Counted from the first letter of the stretch, positions 1 to 9,762 are shown. The stretch is 64,000 nt of DNA from Eubacteriaceae bacterium ES3 (GCA_030586155.1 CP130741.1:2412680-2476679), one strand, 5' to 3'. The notes: a model not told the origin generated them from the letters alone. Numbers and translations: made by a program.

Positions 1-1115
1 GGATGCACTTCTTCACCGGTTAATTTGGCAAATTCTTCCAGAACTTTTTTCTGTTCCTTGTTAAGCTTTTTAGGTACTTCTATATTGACCAGAATAAACA
101 GATCGCCCCGTCCTCGTCCATTAACATTAGGAATTCCTTTGTTTTTCAGACGGAAAACCTTTCCGTTTTGAGTTCCTTCAGGAATCTTTAATTTGATTTT
201 ACCATCCAGAGTTGGAACTACAAGACTGTCACCCAGAGCTGCCTGAACAAAGGTTAGAGGCAGTTCATAATGAACGTCATCGCCTTCCCGTTTGAAGAGT
301 TCATCCTCTTCCACCGAGATATAAACGTAAAGATCACCTTTAGGTCCGTTTTTAGGACCGGTGTTTCCTTCTCCACGTAGTGGCAGAACGGATTCATCAT
401 CCACACCGGCAGGAATCTTAATACTGATGGTACGTTCCTTTAATTCCACGCCTGACCCATTACAATAGGTACATGGTTTTTCGATTATGGTTCCTTCGCC
501 GCCGCACTTTTCACAGGTATGAACCTGTTGAACGGTACCAAACGGAGTCTGCTGTCTCATGACAACCTGACCGGTGCCGCCGCACTGATCACAGGTTTTA
601 GACTCTGACCCAGCCTGAGCACCACTGCCGCCGCAATGTTCACAGGATTCCTTGCGTTTGATTTTGATCTTTTTCTCAGTTCCAAAAACGGCTTCCTTAA
701 AGGTCAGGTTAATACTGATCTTCATATCGCTGCCGCGATTAGACCGTCTTCGTCCCCGAGAGCTTCCGCCAAAGCCACCAAAGCCTCCGCCTCCGCCGCC
801 AAAAGCACCAAAAATATCACTGAAAATATCTTCAAAACCGCCAAAGCCGCCTCCGCCGCCATAGCCTGCACCGCCGCCAGCCATTCCATCCATGCCGGCA
901 TGACCATACTGATCATAAACAGACTTCTTTTCTTCATCACTTAAAACTTCGTAGGCTTCATTTGCTTCTTTAAATTTTTCTTCAGCTTCTTTGTCACCTG
1001 GATTTTTATCCGGATGATACTGCATTGCCTTTTTTCGATAGGCTTTTTTTATTTCATCTGCACTGGCCGATTTATCAACGCCCAGCACCTCATAATAATC
1101 ACGTTTCTCGCTCAT
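1..1115 (-). CDS. dnaJ: DnaJ co-chaperone (3' end outside window)
   Basis: Co-chaperone that delivers unfolded clients to DnaK and stimulates its ATPase. Translating the minus strand from the ATG at 1115 gives an N-terminal J domain with the HPD signature (YHPDKN), a long Gly/Phe-rich linker, a zinc-binding region with four CxxCxGxG-type motifs ([32 protein letters not shown]), and most of the C-terminal client-binding domain. About 371 codons are visible, close to the family's usual 370-380, so only a few residues are missing. It is the last visible gene of the hrcA-grpE-dnaK-dnaJ series, but a strong terminator separates it from dnaK, so it may be expressed partly by readthrough. Confidence 0.97.
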   Translation of the reverse strand, partial: MSEKRDYYEVLGVDKSASADEIKKAYRKKAMQYHPDKNPGDKEAEEKFKEANEAYEVLSDEEKKSVYDQYGHAGMDGMAGGGAGYGGGGGFGGFEDIFSDIFGAFGGGGGGFGGFGGSSRGRRRSNRGSDMKISINLTFKEAVFGTEKKIKIKRKESCEHCGGSGAQAGSESKTCDQCGGTGQVVMRQQTPFGTVQQVHTCEKCGGEGTIIEKPCTYCNGSGVELKERTISIKIPAGVDDESVLPLRGEGNTGPKNGPKGDLYVYISVEEDELFKREGDDVHYELPLTFVQAALGDSLVVPTLDGKIKLKIPEGTQNGKVFRLKNKGIPNVNGRGRGDLFILVNIEVPKKLNKEQKKVLEEFAKLTGEEVH

Positions 1116-1275
1116 TGATTCAACTCACCTCTTTTATACTCGTTCTCTGCCAGAGACAACGCTTTATTATACCTTCAATCCTCTGCGATTCGCAAGTATT
1201 TTAAAGCTAATCCTCAATTCAGCAGTCGGTTTCACAAGGTTGACGATGCCTGTATTATGTTTTCTACACCTTCAA

Positions 1276-1310
1276 CGAAAATAAAGGCAGCTTTCGCTGC
1301 CAATTATTTT
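1276..1310 (-). terminator. Rho-independent terminator after dnaK
   Basis: A 6-bp perfect stem (GGCAGC/GCTGCC, 1286-1291 and 1296-1301) closes a GAAA tetraloop on the minus strand and is followed by TTTATTTT. T-rich sequence on the other side would let it work in both directions. It lies 28 bases after the dnaK stop and before dnaJ, so it probably lowers dnaJ transcription relative to dnaK. Confidence 0.8.
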
Positions 1311-1328
1311 TTTGTCTTACCCTATTGC

Positions 1329-3158
1329 TTAGTCATTTACTTCTTCGTATTCAGCATCCATGACTTCATCATCGTCATCAGATCCTTCCGCACCCTGAGC
1401 TTCTGCTCCCTGCTGTGCAGCTGCTTCTTCATACATCTTCTGGGCAATTGGATAGAAAGCTTCATTTAGTTCTTCAGTTGCTTTAGTGATTGCTTCAACG
1501 TCATCGCCTTCAGCCGTTGTTTTAAGTTTTTCAATGGCTGCCTGAACTTTTTCCTTTTCATCATCGGAAATTTTATCTTTGGCTTCTTCCAGTGACTGTT
1601 CCATCTGGTAAGCTGTTGAGTCGGCTGTGTTTTTCGCTTCGATCAGTGCTTTTTGTTTTTTATCTTCTTCAGCATGAAGTTCCGCTTCTTTTACAGCTTT
1701 TTCAATTTCTTCTTCATTCATGTTAGTGCTTGATTTAATAACCACATTCTGAGTTGTTCCTGTACCCATATCTTTAGCAGATACATTAACAATCCCATTG
1801 GCATCAATATCGAAGGTTACTTCAATTTGTGGAATACCGCGTCGAGCTGCAGGAATTCCAGTTAACTGGAAGCGACCAAGGGTTTTATTGTCTTTAGACA
1901 TTTCACGTTCACCCTGGAGGACGTGGATATCAACAGCGGTCTGATTGTCAGCTGCAGTTGAGAATACCTGACTTTTCTTGGTCGGAATGGTTGTATTTCT
2001 ATCAATTAATCGAGTGAACACACCACCCAAAGTTTCAATTCCCAATGACAGCGGTGTAACATCCAGAAGCAGGACATCGTTGACTTCGCCTGCCAGTACC
2101 CCAGCCTGAATTGAAGCACCAATAGCTACACATTCATCAGGATTAATACCTTTGTAAGCTTCTTCACCAGTTAAGTTTTTAACGGCTTCCTGAACAGCAG
2201 GAATACGAGTTGAACCACCAACCAGAATAACCTTGTCCAGTTCATGTTTCTTAAGTCCGGCATCTGCCATAGCTTTTTCAACTGGTCCGACTGTACTTTT
2301 TACTAAAGCAGCCGTAAGTTCATCAAATTTAGCTCGGGTTAAAGACAGTTCCAGATGCTGTGGGCCATCTGCTGTTGCGGTAATGAAAGGCAGGTTAATA
2401 TCTGATTTCATAACCGTTGATAATTCAATTTTTGCTTTTTCAGCTGCTTCTTTAAGTCGCTGCAGTGCCATTTTATCGTTTCTTAAATCAATCCCGTGAG
2501 ATTTTTTAAATTCGTCTGCCATCCAATCGATAATCTTCTGGTCAAAGTCATCTCCACCCAGATGATTGTTCCCATTGGTTGATTTTACTTCAAACACGCC
2601 ATCGCCCAGTTCCAGGATCGATACGTCAAATGTACCACCACCAAGGTCGTATACCATAATTTTTTGATTATCGCCTTTATCCAAGCCATATGCTAAAGCT
2701 GCAGCTGTTGGCTCATTGATAATTCTCAAGACTTCAAGACCGGCAATTCGACCAGCATCTTTAGTTGCCTGACGCTGTGCATCACTGAAATATGCAGGGA
2801 CTGTAATAACCGCTTTGCTGACAGTTTCTCCCAGATAAGCTTCAGCATCTGCTTTTAGTTTTTGTAAAACCATTGCTGAAATTTCCTGAGGGGTATAACT
2901 TTTATCATCAACGGATACTTTATGATCCGTTCCCATTTCACGTTTAATAGATGAAATGGTACGGTCCGGATTGGTTACTGCCTGACGTTTTGCGACCTGT
3001 CCTACCAGTCGTTCGCCATCTTTTGAAAAAGCGACAACCGATGGAGTTGTTCGATTTCCTTCCGCATTTGGGATTACAACTGCTTCACCGCCTTCAAGTA
3101 CGGCCACACATGAATTGGTTGTTCCTAAGTCAATACCGATAATTTTTTCTTTACTCAT
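1329..3158 (-). CDS. dnaK: Hsp70 chaperone DnaK
   Basis: ATP-dependent cytosolic chaperone. The 609-residue product has the family's normal Gram-positive length. Visible landmarks are the N-terminal phosphate loop [13 protein letters not shown], the second phosphate motif [10 protein letters not shown] near residue 170, the adenosine motif [12 protein letters not shown] near 310, the interdomain linker with [13 protein letters not shown] near 360, and an acidic C-terminal tail ending EEVND. AGGAGG stands about 9 bases before the ATG. It follows grpE by 54 bases and belongs to the HrcA/CIRCE-controlled heat-shock operon; a terminator follows it. Confidence 0.99.
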   Translation of the reverse strand: MSKEKIIGIDLGTTNSCVAVLEGGEAVVIPNAEGNRTTPSVVAFSKDGERLVGQVAKRQAVTNPDRTISSIKREMGTDHKVSVDDKSYTPQEISAMVLQKLKADAEAYLGETVSKAVITVPAYFSDAQRQATKDAGRIAGLEVLRIINEPTAAALAYGLDKGDNQKIMVYDLGGGTFDVSILELGDGVFEVKSTNGNNHLGGDDFDQKIIDWMADEFKKSHGIDLRNDKMALQRLKEAAEKAKIELSTVMKSDINLPFITATADGPQHLELSLTRAKFDELTAALVKSTVGPVEKAMADAGLKKHELDKVILVGGSTRIPAVQEAVKNLTGEEAYKGINPDECVAIGASIQAGVLAGEVNDVLLLDVTPLSLGIETLGGVFTRLIDRNTTIPTKKSQVFSTAADNQTAVDIHVLQGEREMSKDNKTLGRFQLTGIPAARRGIPQIEVTFDIDANGIVNVSAKDMGTGTTQNVVIKSSTNMNEEEIEKAVKEAELHAEEDKKQKALIEAKNTADSTAYQMEQSLEEAKDKISDDEKEKVQAAIEKLKTTAEGDDVEAITKATEELNEAFYPIAQKMYEEAAAQQGAEAQGAEGSDDDDEVMDAEYEEVND

Positions 3159-3212
3159 ATCTAATTCCTCCTAAGGGTTTAATTTCTTTTTTATCCAAAT
3201 TTCTGTTATTTT

Positions 3213-3779
3213 TTATTTGCTGCATATTTTAACCATTGCCGGTCGAATCAGTTTTCCTTTAAAGGTGTATCCCTTCTGGAATACCTCTAGAATATCCTGA
3301 TCCTCCCTATCGGGATGATCCTCAGTGGCTACTCCATGATGACAATTAGGATCAAAAGAACAGTCACAATCTACTTCTTCCAAACCTTCTTCGGTTAAAA
3401 CCGCCATCAGCTGTTTAAAGACCATCTGAACACCGTCTGCATAAGTTTTAGCTTCATCGGTAGAATCCTTAAACGAGGCCTGGGCCCGTTCCAGATTATC
3501 AAGTACCGGTAGAAGCTTTGTCGCAAACCGTTCTGCGGCAAATTGAGATATTTCTGTTTTTTCCTTTTGCGTTCTTTTTTTGTAATTTTCAAAGTCAGCC
3601 TGAAGGCGAAGGAGACGATTAATCACATCTTCATCTTCTTTTTTGGCTTCTTCTGCCACCTCCTTGACGGTTTCAATTTCTTCTTCTACCGCTTCTTCCG
3701 GTGAAATTTCTTCCTCCGACTTTTCACTGACAATTTCTTCTTCCATTACTTCTTCATTTTTCTGTTCTTCGCTAGCCAT
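3213..3779 (-). CDS. grpE: Nucleotide exchange factor GrpE
   Basis: Exchange factor that releases ADP from DnaK. The 188-residue product has a very acidic, Glu-rich disordered N-terminus (about residues 1-50), a long coiled-coil helix (about 50-110) containing RLQADFENYKKRTQKE, and a C-terminal beta domain ending FKGKLIRPAMVKI, the usual GrpE architecture. It starts 8 bases after the hrcA stop, so translation is probably coupled in the CIRCE-controlled operon. Confidence 0.97.
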   Translation of the reverse strand: MASEEQKNEEVMEEEIVSEKSEEEISPEEAVEEEIETVKEVAEEAKKEDEDVINRLLRLQADFENYKKRTQKEKTEISQFAAERFATKLLPVLDNLERAQASFKDSTDEAKTYADGVQMVFKQLMAVLTEEGLEEVDCDCSFDPNCHHGVATEDHPDREDQDILEVFQKGYTFKGKLIRPAMVKICSK

Positions 3780-3787
3780 TTAACCAC

Positions 3788-4822
3788 CTATTTCATTAAT
3801 AAATTTGAGATATGCAAGTTCAACTCATTTCTGATATAATTTAAAACCGATGAGACATTGTCATAATTCATCCTCGTGGGACCAATTACACCAAAAGCCC
3901 CCATCATCTCACCATCCAGTTCATAAGTTGATGTAATAATGCTAAAATCTTTTAAATTTTCATTGTCATTCTCATTTCCGATCCTGATATGGACCACTTT
4001 CCCACTCTCATTTCCAGTAAGGATTTCTGACAAGACATGTTTTTCCTGAACAATATTGACGACCTGTTTAATTTTTTCCACATCACTGAATTCCGGATAA
4101 TTAAACAGATTGGTCAAGCCGGTTGAATGGACTTCCGAGGCATCTTCAAGCAATGCTTTTTTAAGATGGGGAATGATTTCTCGAACCAGCCTGCTCTCAA
4201 GTTGCGACAGCTCCTGAATCTGATCGAAAAAACTGGCATTCATATCTTTTAAAAATGAATTCTTCAAAAATCCGTTGATCACATTGGAAAGTTTAAGCGC
4301 CATCATTTCACTGACTTCAGCTGAAAGCGACATCTCCACATTTTTGGCAATCCCTTCATAGGTTACCGCCACCATCAGCACACGATTTTTGATTAAGGGA
4401 ATAATCTGTACGTGTTTACAATTATAATTTGTAATCCGAGGTGCTAAAACCACCGAAGTATAATTGGTCAATTTAGACAAAACCTGTGCCGTATGTGAAA
4501 TGGTTGTTCCCAACTCATTGTTATAATCCAAAAACCCCCGATGAATATCAGTTCTGATTATTTTCTCAAGTTTTCTGATCTCCATAATCTCATCCACATA
4601 AAAGCGATAAGCCTGTTGCGTTGGGATCCGACCAGAAGAGGTATGGGGTTGAATTAAAAAACCCATTTCCTCAAGATCTGCCATTTCATTCCGGATCGTT
4701 GCCGGGCTAATCCCCAGATTACACCGCTTGGACAAAGTTCTTGATCCTACCGGTTCAGCTGAATTAATATAGTCCCTAATAATAACTTCCAGAATTTTCT
4801 TTTTTCGTTCACTTAGTTCCAT
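3788..4822 (-). CDS. hrcA: Heat-inducible transcription repressor HrcA
   Basis: Repressor that binds CIRCE and silences class I heat-shock genes; its folding is kept up by GroEL, which links it to chaperone supply. The 344-residue product opens with a winged-helix domain (LSERKKKILEVIIRDYI, then SPATIRNEMADLEEMGFL) and continues with the GAF-like HrcA domain to the end. It is the first gene of the operon and has a perfect CIRCE element directly upstream, so it represses itself. Confidence 0.98.
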   Translation of the reverse strand: MELSERKKKILEVIIRDYINSAEPVGSRTLSKRCNLGISPATIRNEMADLEEMGFLIQPHTSSGRIPTQQAYRFYVDEIMEIRKLEKIIRTDIHRGFLDYNNELGTTISHTAQVLSKLTNYTSVVLAPRITNYNCKHVQIIPLIKNRVLMVAVTYEGIAKNVEMSLSAEVSEMMALKLSNVINGFLKNSFLKDMNASFFDQIQELSQLESRLVREIIPHLKKALLEDASEVHSTGLTNLFNYPEFSDVEKIKQVVNIVQEKHVLSEILTGNESGKVVHIRIGNENDNENLKDFSIITSTYELDGEMMGAFGVIGPTRMNYDNVSSVLNYIRNELNLHISNLLMK

Positions 4823-4836
4823 GATTCACCTCGTTA

Positions 4837-4863
4837 TTAGCACTCACAAGAATTGAGTGCTAA
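4837..4863 (-). promoter_or_regulatory. CIRCE operator (HrcA binding site)
   Basis: Perfect inverted repeat TTAGCACTC (4837-4845), nine-base spacer, GAGTGCTAA (4855-4863), identical to the CIRCE consensus. It lies between the promoter -10 box and the hrcA start codon, so bound HrcA would block transcription initiation of hrcA-grpE-dnaK(-dnaJ). Confidence 0.98.
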
Positions 4864-4874
4864 CATCTGATATA

Positions 4875-4903
4875 AATATAGCACCTGGTTCTTACTTTGT
4901 CAA
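4875..4903 (-). promoter_or_regulatory. SigA-type promoter of the hrcA operon
   Basis: On the minus strand TTGACA (4898-4903), a 17-base spacer and TATATT (4875-4880) sit directly upstream of CIRCE. The expected start point falls at the CIRCE edge, matching simple steric repression by HrcA. Confidence 0.9.
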
Positions 4904-4965
4904 TAAGATTCTATAAGATCATGATCAATTTTTAAAGAAGGTTTAAGTTTTTTAACCTAATCTTC

Positions 4966-6114
4966 TTATATAAAAGCCATGAATACCTGATTGGCAAAAT
5001 CCTGTCCTTTTTTCGTGAGTTTAAGGTAATCACCCTCTTGTTCCAGTAGCTTTTCACTGAGCAGTTTTTTAATTTCTTCCTTATATAGAGTCATATAGTC
5101 GCAGGCAAAATGAGCATAAAAATTCGTACGGCTCAAACCGTCAAGTTTTCTTAAACCCAGGAACATCCATTCATCCATCTCCTCTTTTTTAGAGAGCTGA
5201 TGCATCTCAGTTCTTGGCAGCTCACCCCTTGTTAGCGCTTCCACATAATCAGTTCTTTTCGCAAGATTGGCAAAACGAACGCCCCCATAAAAACTGTGGG
5301 CACCCGCTCCCAAACCCAGGGTTTCTTTTAATTCCCAGTATTTTAAATTGTGACGGCTTTCATATCCGGCCTTTGCATAACTTGATATCTCATAATGATG
5401 AAAGCCATGCTTTTTTAAAGTCTCATCGATCATCCAGTGCATTTTTCGCTCAGTTTCCTCATCGGGACAAGAAATCTCCCCTTTTTCCACCCTATCTGTC
5501 ATCATTGTCCCCTCTTCAAGAATCAGACTGTAACAGGAAAAATGGGTCGGCTCAAATTTTAGCACTTCATCGATTGTTTCAAACATCATTGAAAGCGTCT
5601 GCCCCGGCAATCCATACATCAAATCCACGCTGATATTTTTAAATCCAGTCATTTTGAGTCCCTCCATGGTCTCAACAAACTGCCTCTGAGCATGAATCCG
5701 ACCCAATTTTTGCAAAAGATCATCCTGCCAGGCCTGCAGGCCCACACTGACACGATTAATTCCTGCTTGCTTATATATGGAAAGCTTTTCTTTTGTCACT
5801 GTTCCGGGATTGACTTCGATGGTTATCTCATTTTTTTCAGTAAAACAAAATGACGCTTTTAATCTTTGGATTAAATCATAAATTCTATCACCTTCTACAC
5901 TAGACGGAGTTCCGCCACCGATATAAAGGGTATCTACACTTTTATCTTTGCTTGCTGTCAAACAGACTTCTTTTGTTAAAGCTTTAAAGTAATTATCAAT
6001 CTGCTGCTGATCAAAGCAGGCTTCCGAATTAAAATCGCAGTAATCACATTTTTTTATGCAAAACGGAATATGACAGTATATTCCTAATTTTTCTTCCTGA
6101 CATTTTGCTTGCAT
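4966..6114 (-). CDS. hemW: Radical SAM HemW-like protein
   Basis: Radical SAM protein formerly annotated as oxygen-independent coproporphyrinogen III oxidase; HemW family members act as heme chaperones. The 382-residue product has the cluster motif CHIPFCIKKCDYC (CxxxCxxC) at residues 14-26, the SAM-binding YIGGGTPS near 65, and the C-terminal HemW domain. It lacks the extra N-terminal region of true HemN. It sits next to hrcA as in many Firmicutes but is separated by the hrcA promoter and CIRCE, so it has its own transcript. The enzymatic versus chaperone role cannot be settled from sequence. Confidence 0.93.
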   Translation of the reverse strand: MQAKCQEEKLGIYCHIPFCIKKCDYCDFNSEACFDQQQIDNYFKALTKEVCLTASKDKSVDTLYIGGGTPSSVEGDRIYDLIQRLKASFCFTEKNEITIEVNPGTVTKEKLSIYKQAGINRVSVGLQAWQDDLLQKLGRIHAQRQFVETMEGLKMTGFKNISVDLMYGLPGQTLSMMFETIDEVLKFEPTHFSCYSLILEEGTMMTDRVEKGEISCPDEETERKMHWMIDETLKKHGFHHYEISSYAKAGYESRHNLKYWELKETLGLGAGAHSFYGGVRFANLAKRTDYVEALTRGELPRTEMHQLSKKEEMDEWMFLGLRKLDGLSRTNFYAHFACDYMTLYKEEIKKLLSEKLLEQEGDYLKLTKKGQDFANQVFMAFI

Positions 6115-6153
6115 TTTTTCTCCACTTTTTTAAGGACTATTGTCCCAATATTT

Positions 6154-6177
6154 ATGCTATAATATCCATTATAGCAT
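6154..6177. promoter_or_regulatory. Palindromic divergent promoter, hemW / phosphatase
   Basis: Perfect 10-bp inverted repeat ATGCTATAAT with a 4-base spacer (6154-6163 and 6168-6177). Each arm contains an extended -10 box (TGcTATAAT), one on each strand, at suitable distance from the plus gene at 6202 and from hemW (start at 6114). No good -35 box is visible on either side, which fits extended -10 promoters. The two predicted start points would overlap, so use of the two directions may be mutually exclusive. Confidence 0.6.
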
Positions 6178-6201
6178 TCATCACCAGAAAGGAACCCTTA
6201 C

Positions 6202-7224
6202 ATGAACAAAAAATTCACGCTGGCAGTAATGACTGGAGCTTTTGCCGGTTTTTCGGCTTTTCTGTTTATGAAAAAAAGAAAAACTAAACAAGCAAGTGGA
6301 CAAGATCCTACCGCAACAAGCACACCAGGCTCAACTGCTTTTCAAGCTACAACCCCTTTTGAACTTCCGGAAAAAGAATCTCCTATCTATACCAGCGGTC
6401 CGGTTTCACCGACCGGCCAACCTCTTTACGATTTTAAGGATGAACACAATCTAATTTTCTGCGAGGAAACGCAATTATCTAAACGCCTGATTCAACTGGA
6501 AAATTCCATCAATATTCGTGATATTGGTGGTTATACCGGCTACCAGGGTGGTAAAGTCAAATGGCGCAAAGTCATCAGAAGTGAAGAACTGGCCCACTTA
6601 TCTGATAAAGATGTGGAATTTTTCCATGACTTAAGACTAAAACATGTTTTTGATTTCAGAAACGAATCAAAGGCCCGAAAACAGGTTGATCGTCTGCCAA
6701 GCTCGACCCAGTATCATCTAAATCCGATTTTTGACAGTCTTGGGGCTAGGACTTCAAGCATCGATTTTACTCAACCCGGTGCTGTAGACAGTTTTATGCG
6801 CGGTGTCTATCATGAACAAACCGAGCAACGCGCTCAACGCTTTGCCGACGTCTTAAAATATCTGACCATTCCTACCGAAACCCCACTATTATACCACTGC
6901 ACCAACGGTAAAGACCGAACCGGTTTTATGACCTATCTGCTTTTGGGGATTCTTGGCGTTAACGATGAAACGATTCTTTCTGATTATACCCTGACCAACT
7001 TGACCTTTGACGAAAGCTATCAGGTTTTAGGAAATATTATGTCTGAAGAGTTGGGCGTTGATAATCATCATCTCTGGGAATTCTACGGAGTCAAACCGGA
7101 CTGGCTGAAAATCTCAATGGATTATATCAATGGTAACTATGGTCATGTAGAAGCCTACCTGCTGGATCAGACCGATATGACCCAGACAGACTTTGAAAAA
7201 ATCAGAGACAACCTGCTTGAATAA
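6202..7224 (+). CDS. Membrane-anchored tyrosine/dual-specificity phosphatase
   Basis: Predicted protein-tyrosine phosphatase of the Y_phosphatase3 family. The 340-residue product has an N-terminal membrane segment (about residues 8-22) followed by a basic stop (KKRKTK), which would leave the rest extracytoplasmic or peripheral. The family motif NIRDIGGYTG lies near 108 and the catalytic CX5R loop HCTNGKDRTG near 232, with the nucleophile Cys at about 233. AGAAAGGAA lies before the ATG. It heads a short operon with proA (24-base gap) and a lipoprotein. The substrate is unknown; family members act on phosphotyrosine or on phosphoinositides. Confidence 0.85.
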   Translation: MNKKFTLAVMTGAFAGFSAFLFMKKRKTKQASGQDPTATSTPGSTAFQATTPFELPEKESPIYTSGPVSPTGQPLYDFKDEHNLIFCEETQLSKRLIQLENSINIRDIGGYTGYQGGKVKWRKVIRSEELAHLSDKDVEFFHDLRLKHVFDFRNESKARKQVDRLPSSTQYHLNPIFDSLGARTSSIDFTQPGAVDSFMRGVYHEQTEQRAQRFADVLKYLTIPTETPLLYHCTNGKDRTGFMTYLLLGILGVNDETILSDYTLTNLTFDESYQVLGNIMSEELGVDNHHLWEFYGVKPDWLKISMDYINGNYGHVEAYLLDQTDMTQTDFEKIRDNLLE

Positions 7225-7248
7225 ATTTAAAATTTAAAGGAGAGACCC

Positions 7249-8538
7249 ATGATAGAACGCGGAAAAATTGCCCGGGAAGCCGGTATTAAACTGGCTGCTA
7301 CCGACACCAAAACCAGAAATGATGCGCTTTTGGAAATTGCAAAAGGCTTAGAAGCTCATAAAGATGAGATTCTGGCTGCCAATGAAGCCGATCTTAAACG
7401 CAGTGAAGCTGAAAACCTGGCGGCTCCGCTTTTAAAACGCCTTGTTTTTAATGAAAGTAAAATAAATGATGTCATTGACGGTATCCACAGCCTGATTGAA
7501 CTGACAGATCCACTGGGAGCCACCCGACTGGCAACCGAACTTGACAAGGGGCTTGATCTATACAAAGTCACCTGTCCCATCGGTGTCATTGGCGTTATTT
7601 TTGAATCCCGTCCAGATGCCTTTGTTCAGATTTCAACCCTTTGTTTAAAAAGCGGCAACAGCGTCCTGTTAAAAGGCGGTCGCGAAGCTTTGGAAACCAA
7701 CCGGATGCTTTGTCAGGTCATTGAAGAAGCAACCCTTTCTGCCGGCATTCCCAAAGGCTTTATTCAAAATCTGGAAAGCCGTGATGAAGTTAACGCCATG
7801 CTGGCACTGGATGATTATATTGATCTGATTATCCCTCGCGGTTCTAATGAGTTTGTGCAGTATATTATGAACCATTCCAACATACCGGTTATGGGTCACG
7901 CTGACGGAATCTGCCATGTTTTTGTCAATGAAGATGCCGAAATACCCATGGCTATCGATCTCATCATTGATTCCAAGACCCAGTATGTCGCCGCCTGCAA
8001 CACCTTAGAAACCCTGCTGGTTCATGAATCTATTGCCAAAGACATCTTGCCACCGCTTAAAAGAGCTATGGAAGAGAAGAATGTTCATCTTAAAGGCGAT
8101 GCTGAAGTTTTAAAAATCATTGACATAGAAGCAGCAACCGAAGATGACTGGAAAACCGAATATCTGGATTATATTCTTTCCATTAAAATCGTCCCGGATC
8201 TTTCTTCTGCTATTTCTCATATTAATACCTATGGTTCCGGACATACCGATGTCATCATCACAAATGATGACGCGGCTATTAAAACTTTTATGACACTGGT
8301 CGATTCTGCCGGTGTCTTCAGTAATTGCTCAACCCGGTTTAGTGACGGCTTCCGTTTTGGGTTCGGTGCCGAAGTTGGAATCAGTACCTCCAAACTTCAC
8401 GCCCGCGGCCCGGTTGGTCTGGATGGGCTTTTAAGCTACAAGTACAAACTCATAGGTCATGGTCAGCGCGTTAGTGATTACGCCAGTGGACAGTCCCATT
8501 TCACCCACCAGCCTAAAAACGAAAACTGTCCTGTTTAG
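7249..8538 (+). CDS. proA: Glutamate-5-semialdehyde dehydrogenase
   Basis: NADPH-dependent reduction of gamma-glutamyl phosphate to glutamate-5-semialdehyde in proline synthesis. The 429-residue product is typical in length (about 415-430), with the family segments VIGVIFESRPDAFVQI, IIPRGSNEFVQYI and the catalytic-cysteine region QYVAACNTLETLLVH near residue 250, plus EVGISTSKLHARGPVGL near the C-terminus. AAAGGAGAG lies 8 bases before the ATG. No proB is visible nearby, which is unusual because proBA are normally adjacent. Confidence 0.96.
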   Translation: MIERGKIAREAGIKLAATDTKTRNDALLEIAKGLEAHKDEILAANEADLKRSEAENLAAPLLKRLVFNESKINDVIDGIHSLIELTDPLGATRLATELDKGLDLYKVTCPIGVIGVIFESRPDAFVQISTLCLKSGNSVLLKGGREALETNRMLCQVIEEATLSAGIPKGFIQNLESRDEVNAMLALDDYIDLIIPRGSNEFVQYIMNHSNIPVMGHADGICHVFVNEDAEIPMAIDLIIDSKTQYVAACNTLETLLVHESIAKDILPPLKRAMEEKNVHLKGDAEVLKIIDIEAATEDDWKTEYLDYILSIKIVPDLSSAISHINTYGSGHTDVIITNDDAAIKTFMTLVDSAGVFSNCSTRFSDGFRFGFGAEVGISTSKLHARGPVGLDGLLSYKYKLIGHGQRVSDYASGQSHFTHQPKNENCPV

Positions 8539-8554
8539 TACTCTGGAGGAAACG

Positions 8555-9037
8555 ATGAAACAAAATTTGACCTTTATTCTTTTTGTCGTTCTAATACTTG
8601 CTTTAACCGGCTGCAGCCAGTCGGACCAATCCGAAAGCACCGAAGAAAGCCTGCCCAATCCGATGACAGAAATTTCTTCTCTCGAGGCCATTAATGAAAG
8701 CCTGGGATTCACCTTTGATTCCCTGCCAGAGCCCTCATCAGATTCCAGCTATTATTTGATTGCTGATACCATCGCTCAGGTTGATTTGACTTTTGAGGGG
8801 ATCTCTTTTACTATCCGAAAAGCCAAACGCAGTGATGAAGACATCAGCGGTGTTTACACCCAATTTGATCACGGCGAAACAATCACCGATTCCCGGGGAA
8901 ACGCCGTTTTTTATCAATATAATGATGGCGCTGAAGGTTTAGCTACTTTCAGTACAACTGATTACGATTATTCAGTCTTTACCTCTGACGGTTTTGATCT
9001 GAATGTCATCCAGGCAGCTGTTAACAGCCTTTCCTGA
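8555..9037 (+). CDS. Small putative lipoprotein
   Basis: Unrecognised secreted protein of 160 residues. The start at 8555 is chosen because CTGGAGGAAACG immediately precedes the ATG and because this start gives a clean lipoprotein signal: a hydrophobic stretch followed by the lipobox LTGC (Cys near residue 20). The mature part begins with a Ser/Glu-rich linker and then a soluble domain of about 120 residues that resembles small beta-rich extracytoplasmic domains such as those of the DUF4367 type, though I cannot assign it. It follows proA by 16 bases and ends just before a terminator. Confidence 0.75.
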   Translation: MKQNLTFILFVVLILALTGCSQSDQSESTEESLPNPMTEISSLEAINESLGFTFDSLPEPSSDSSYYLIADTIAQVDLTFEGISFTIRKAKRSDEDISGVYTQFDHGETITDSRGNAVFYQYNDGAEGLATFSTTDYDYSVFTSDGFDLNVIQAAVNSLS

Positions 9038-9050
9038 TTTATTCCATAAA

Positions 9051-9075
9051 AAAACGCTCATCTGAGCGTTTTTTT
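9051..9075. terminator. Bidirectional terminator
   Basis: Stem CGCTCA/TGAGCG (9055-9060 and 9063-9068) flanked by A-rich sequence on the left and T8 on the right. It lies between two convergent genes (lipoprotein on plus, Tic20-like protein on minus) and can stop transcription from both. Confidence 0.88.
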
Positions 9076-9434
9076 TATTTAAGAATGACAATCTCTCCAA
9101 TCAGCGGCAATTTATTTGCCTTTCCATTTAAGGCATTAACAATCCCAAGAATCACAAAAGCCAGAATTGCCAAGCTGAATATTGGCAACAAGATCCATCC
9201 GATTACCGGAATCAGACTAAAAACAATGCTGCCTGCCACACTGATAATTAATAGTACCAGCCCCTGATTGGCATGAAATTTCCCATAGGCTGATTCCGGG
9301 CAGACAATCAATGGTAAAAAGAAAAGAATATAGGCCAAAGCCGCCATTACCTTATTATCCTCAATATCTTCCTGGGTAAACTCCTGGTACTCCATTACTT
9401 CATTCTCCTTTGGTTTTTGATTTGCGTTGTCCAT
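9075..9434 (-). CDS. DUF4870/Tic20-like membrane protein
   Basis: Small integral membrane protein of 119 residues. After a charged N-terminus (about 25 residues) come three or four hydrophobic segments: ALAYILFFLPLIVC, LVLLIISVAGSIVFSLIPV and WILLPIFSLAILAFVILGIV. The pattern, with YGKFHANQGL between the first two helices, matches the DUF4870 family of small bacterial membrane proteins of unknown function, related to the Tic20 fold. GGGAGG lies before the start. It is probably a single-gene unit ending at the shared terminator. Confidence 0.8.
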   Translation of the reverse strand: MDNANQKPKENEVMEYQEFTQEDIEDNKVMAALAYILFFLPLIVCPESAYGKFHANQGLVLLIISVAGSIVFSLIPVIGWILLPIFSLAILAFVILGIVNALNGKANKLPLIGEIVILK

Positions 9435-9507
9435 TTTTATTTCCCTCCTGGATTGATTATCCTTTCATTATTTTGTCTACCCGATTTCAAATTAATTATA
9501 GAAGATT

Positions 9508-9762
9508 TTATTTTTTTTCTTCCACAAACCATTTAGGCTCTTCATAAAAAAGCAGGACCTCCTGATTTTTTATCCGGCAAAGATAGCGAATTCCCTGTCC
9601 TCCAGCTTTTCTGGAAACTCCGGGACGCATATCCAAAACCCGGTCAATTGAAAACCGGCGCCCATCCTCCCAATAAATTTCCAGTGGTGTCATGCGTCCG
9701 CTTTCTTCAAACATCACCAGGACTGGTACATATTTTTTAACTCTTTTCTCTGAACTGTTCAT
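9508..9762 (-). CDS. Small conserved protein downstream of dinB
   Basis: Hypothetical protein of 84 residues from the ATG at 9762. This start is chosen over ATGs further upstream because AGAGGA stands 6 bases before it. The sequence (EIYWEDGRRFSIDRVLD, then GIRYLCRIKNQEVLLFYEE) looks like a small beta-barrel. I recall similar short genes beside DNA polymerase IV in other Clostridia, which suggests a repair- or translesion-linked role, but its function is unknown. It lies a few bases behind dinB and is almost certainly cotranscribed. Confidence 0.75.
   Translation of the reverse strand: MNSSEKRVKKYVPVLVMFEESGRMTPLEIYWEDGRRFSIDRVLDMRPGVSRKAGGQGIRYLCRIKNQEVLLFYEEPKWFVEEKK

Noticed and set aside
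722-940. Open frames on both strands inside dnaJ and dnaK (for example 636-944 and 2233-2499).
   Set aside because: They are shadows of strongly conserved chaperone genes in other frames, with low-complexity translations and no ribosome sites.
8459-8554. An upstream start for the lipoprotein inside proA.
   Set aside because: It would destroy the lipoprotein signal, while TGGAGGAA directly precedes the ATG at 8555.
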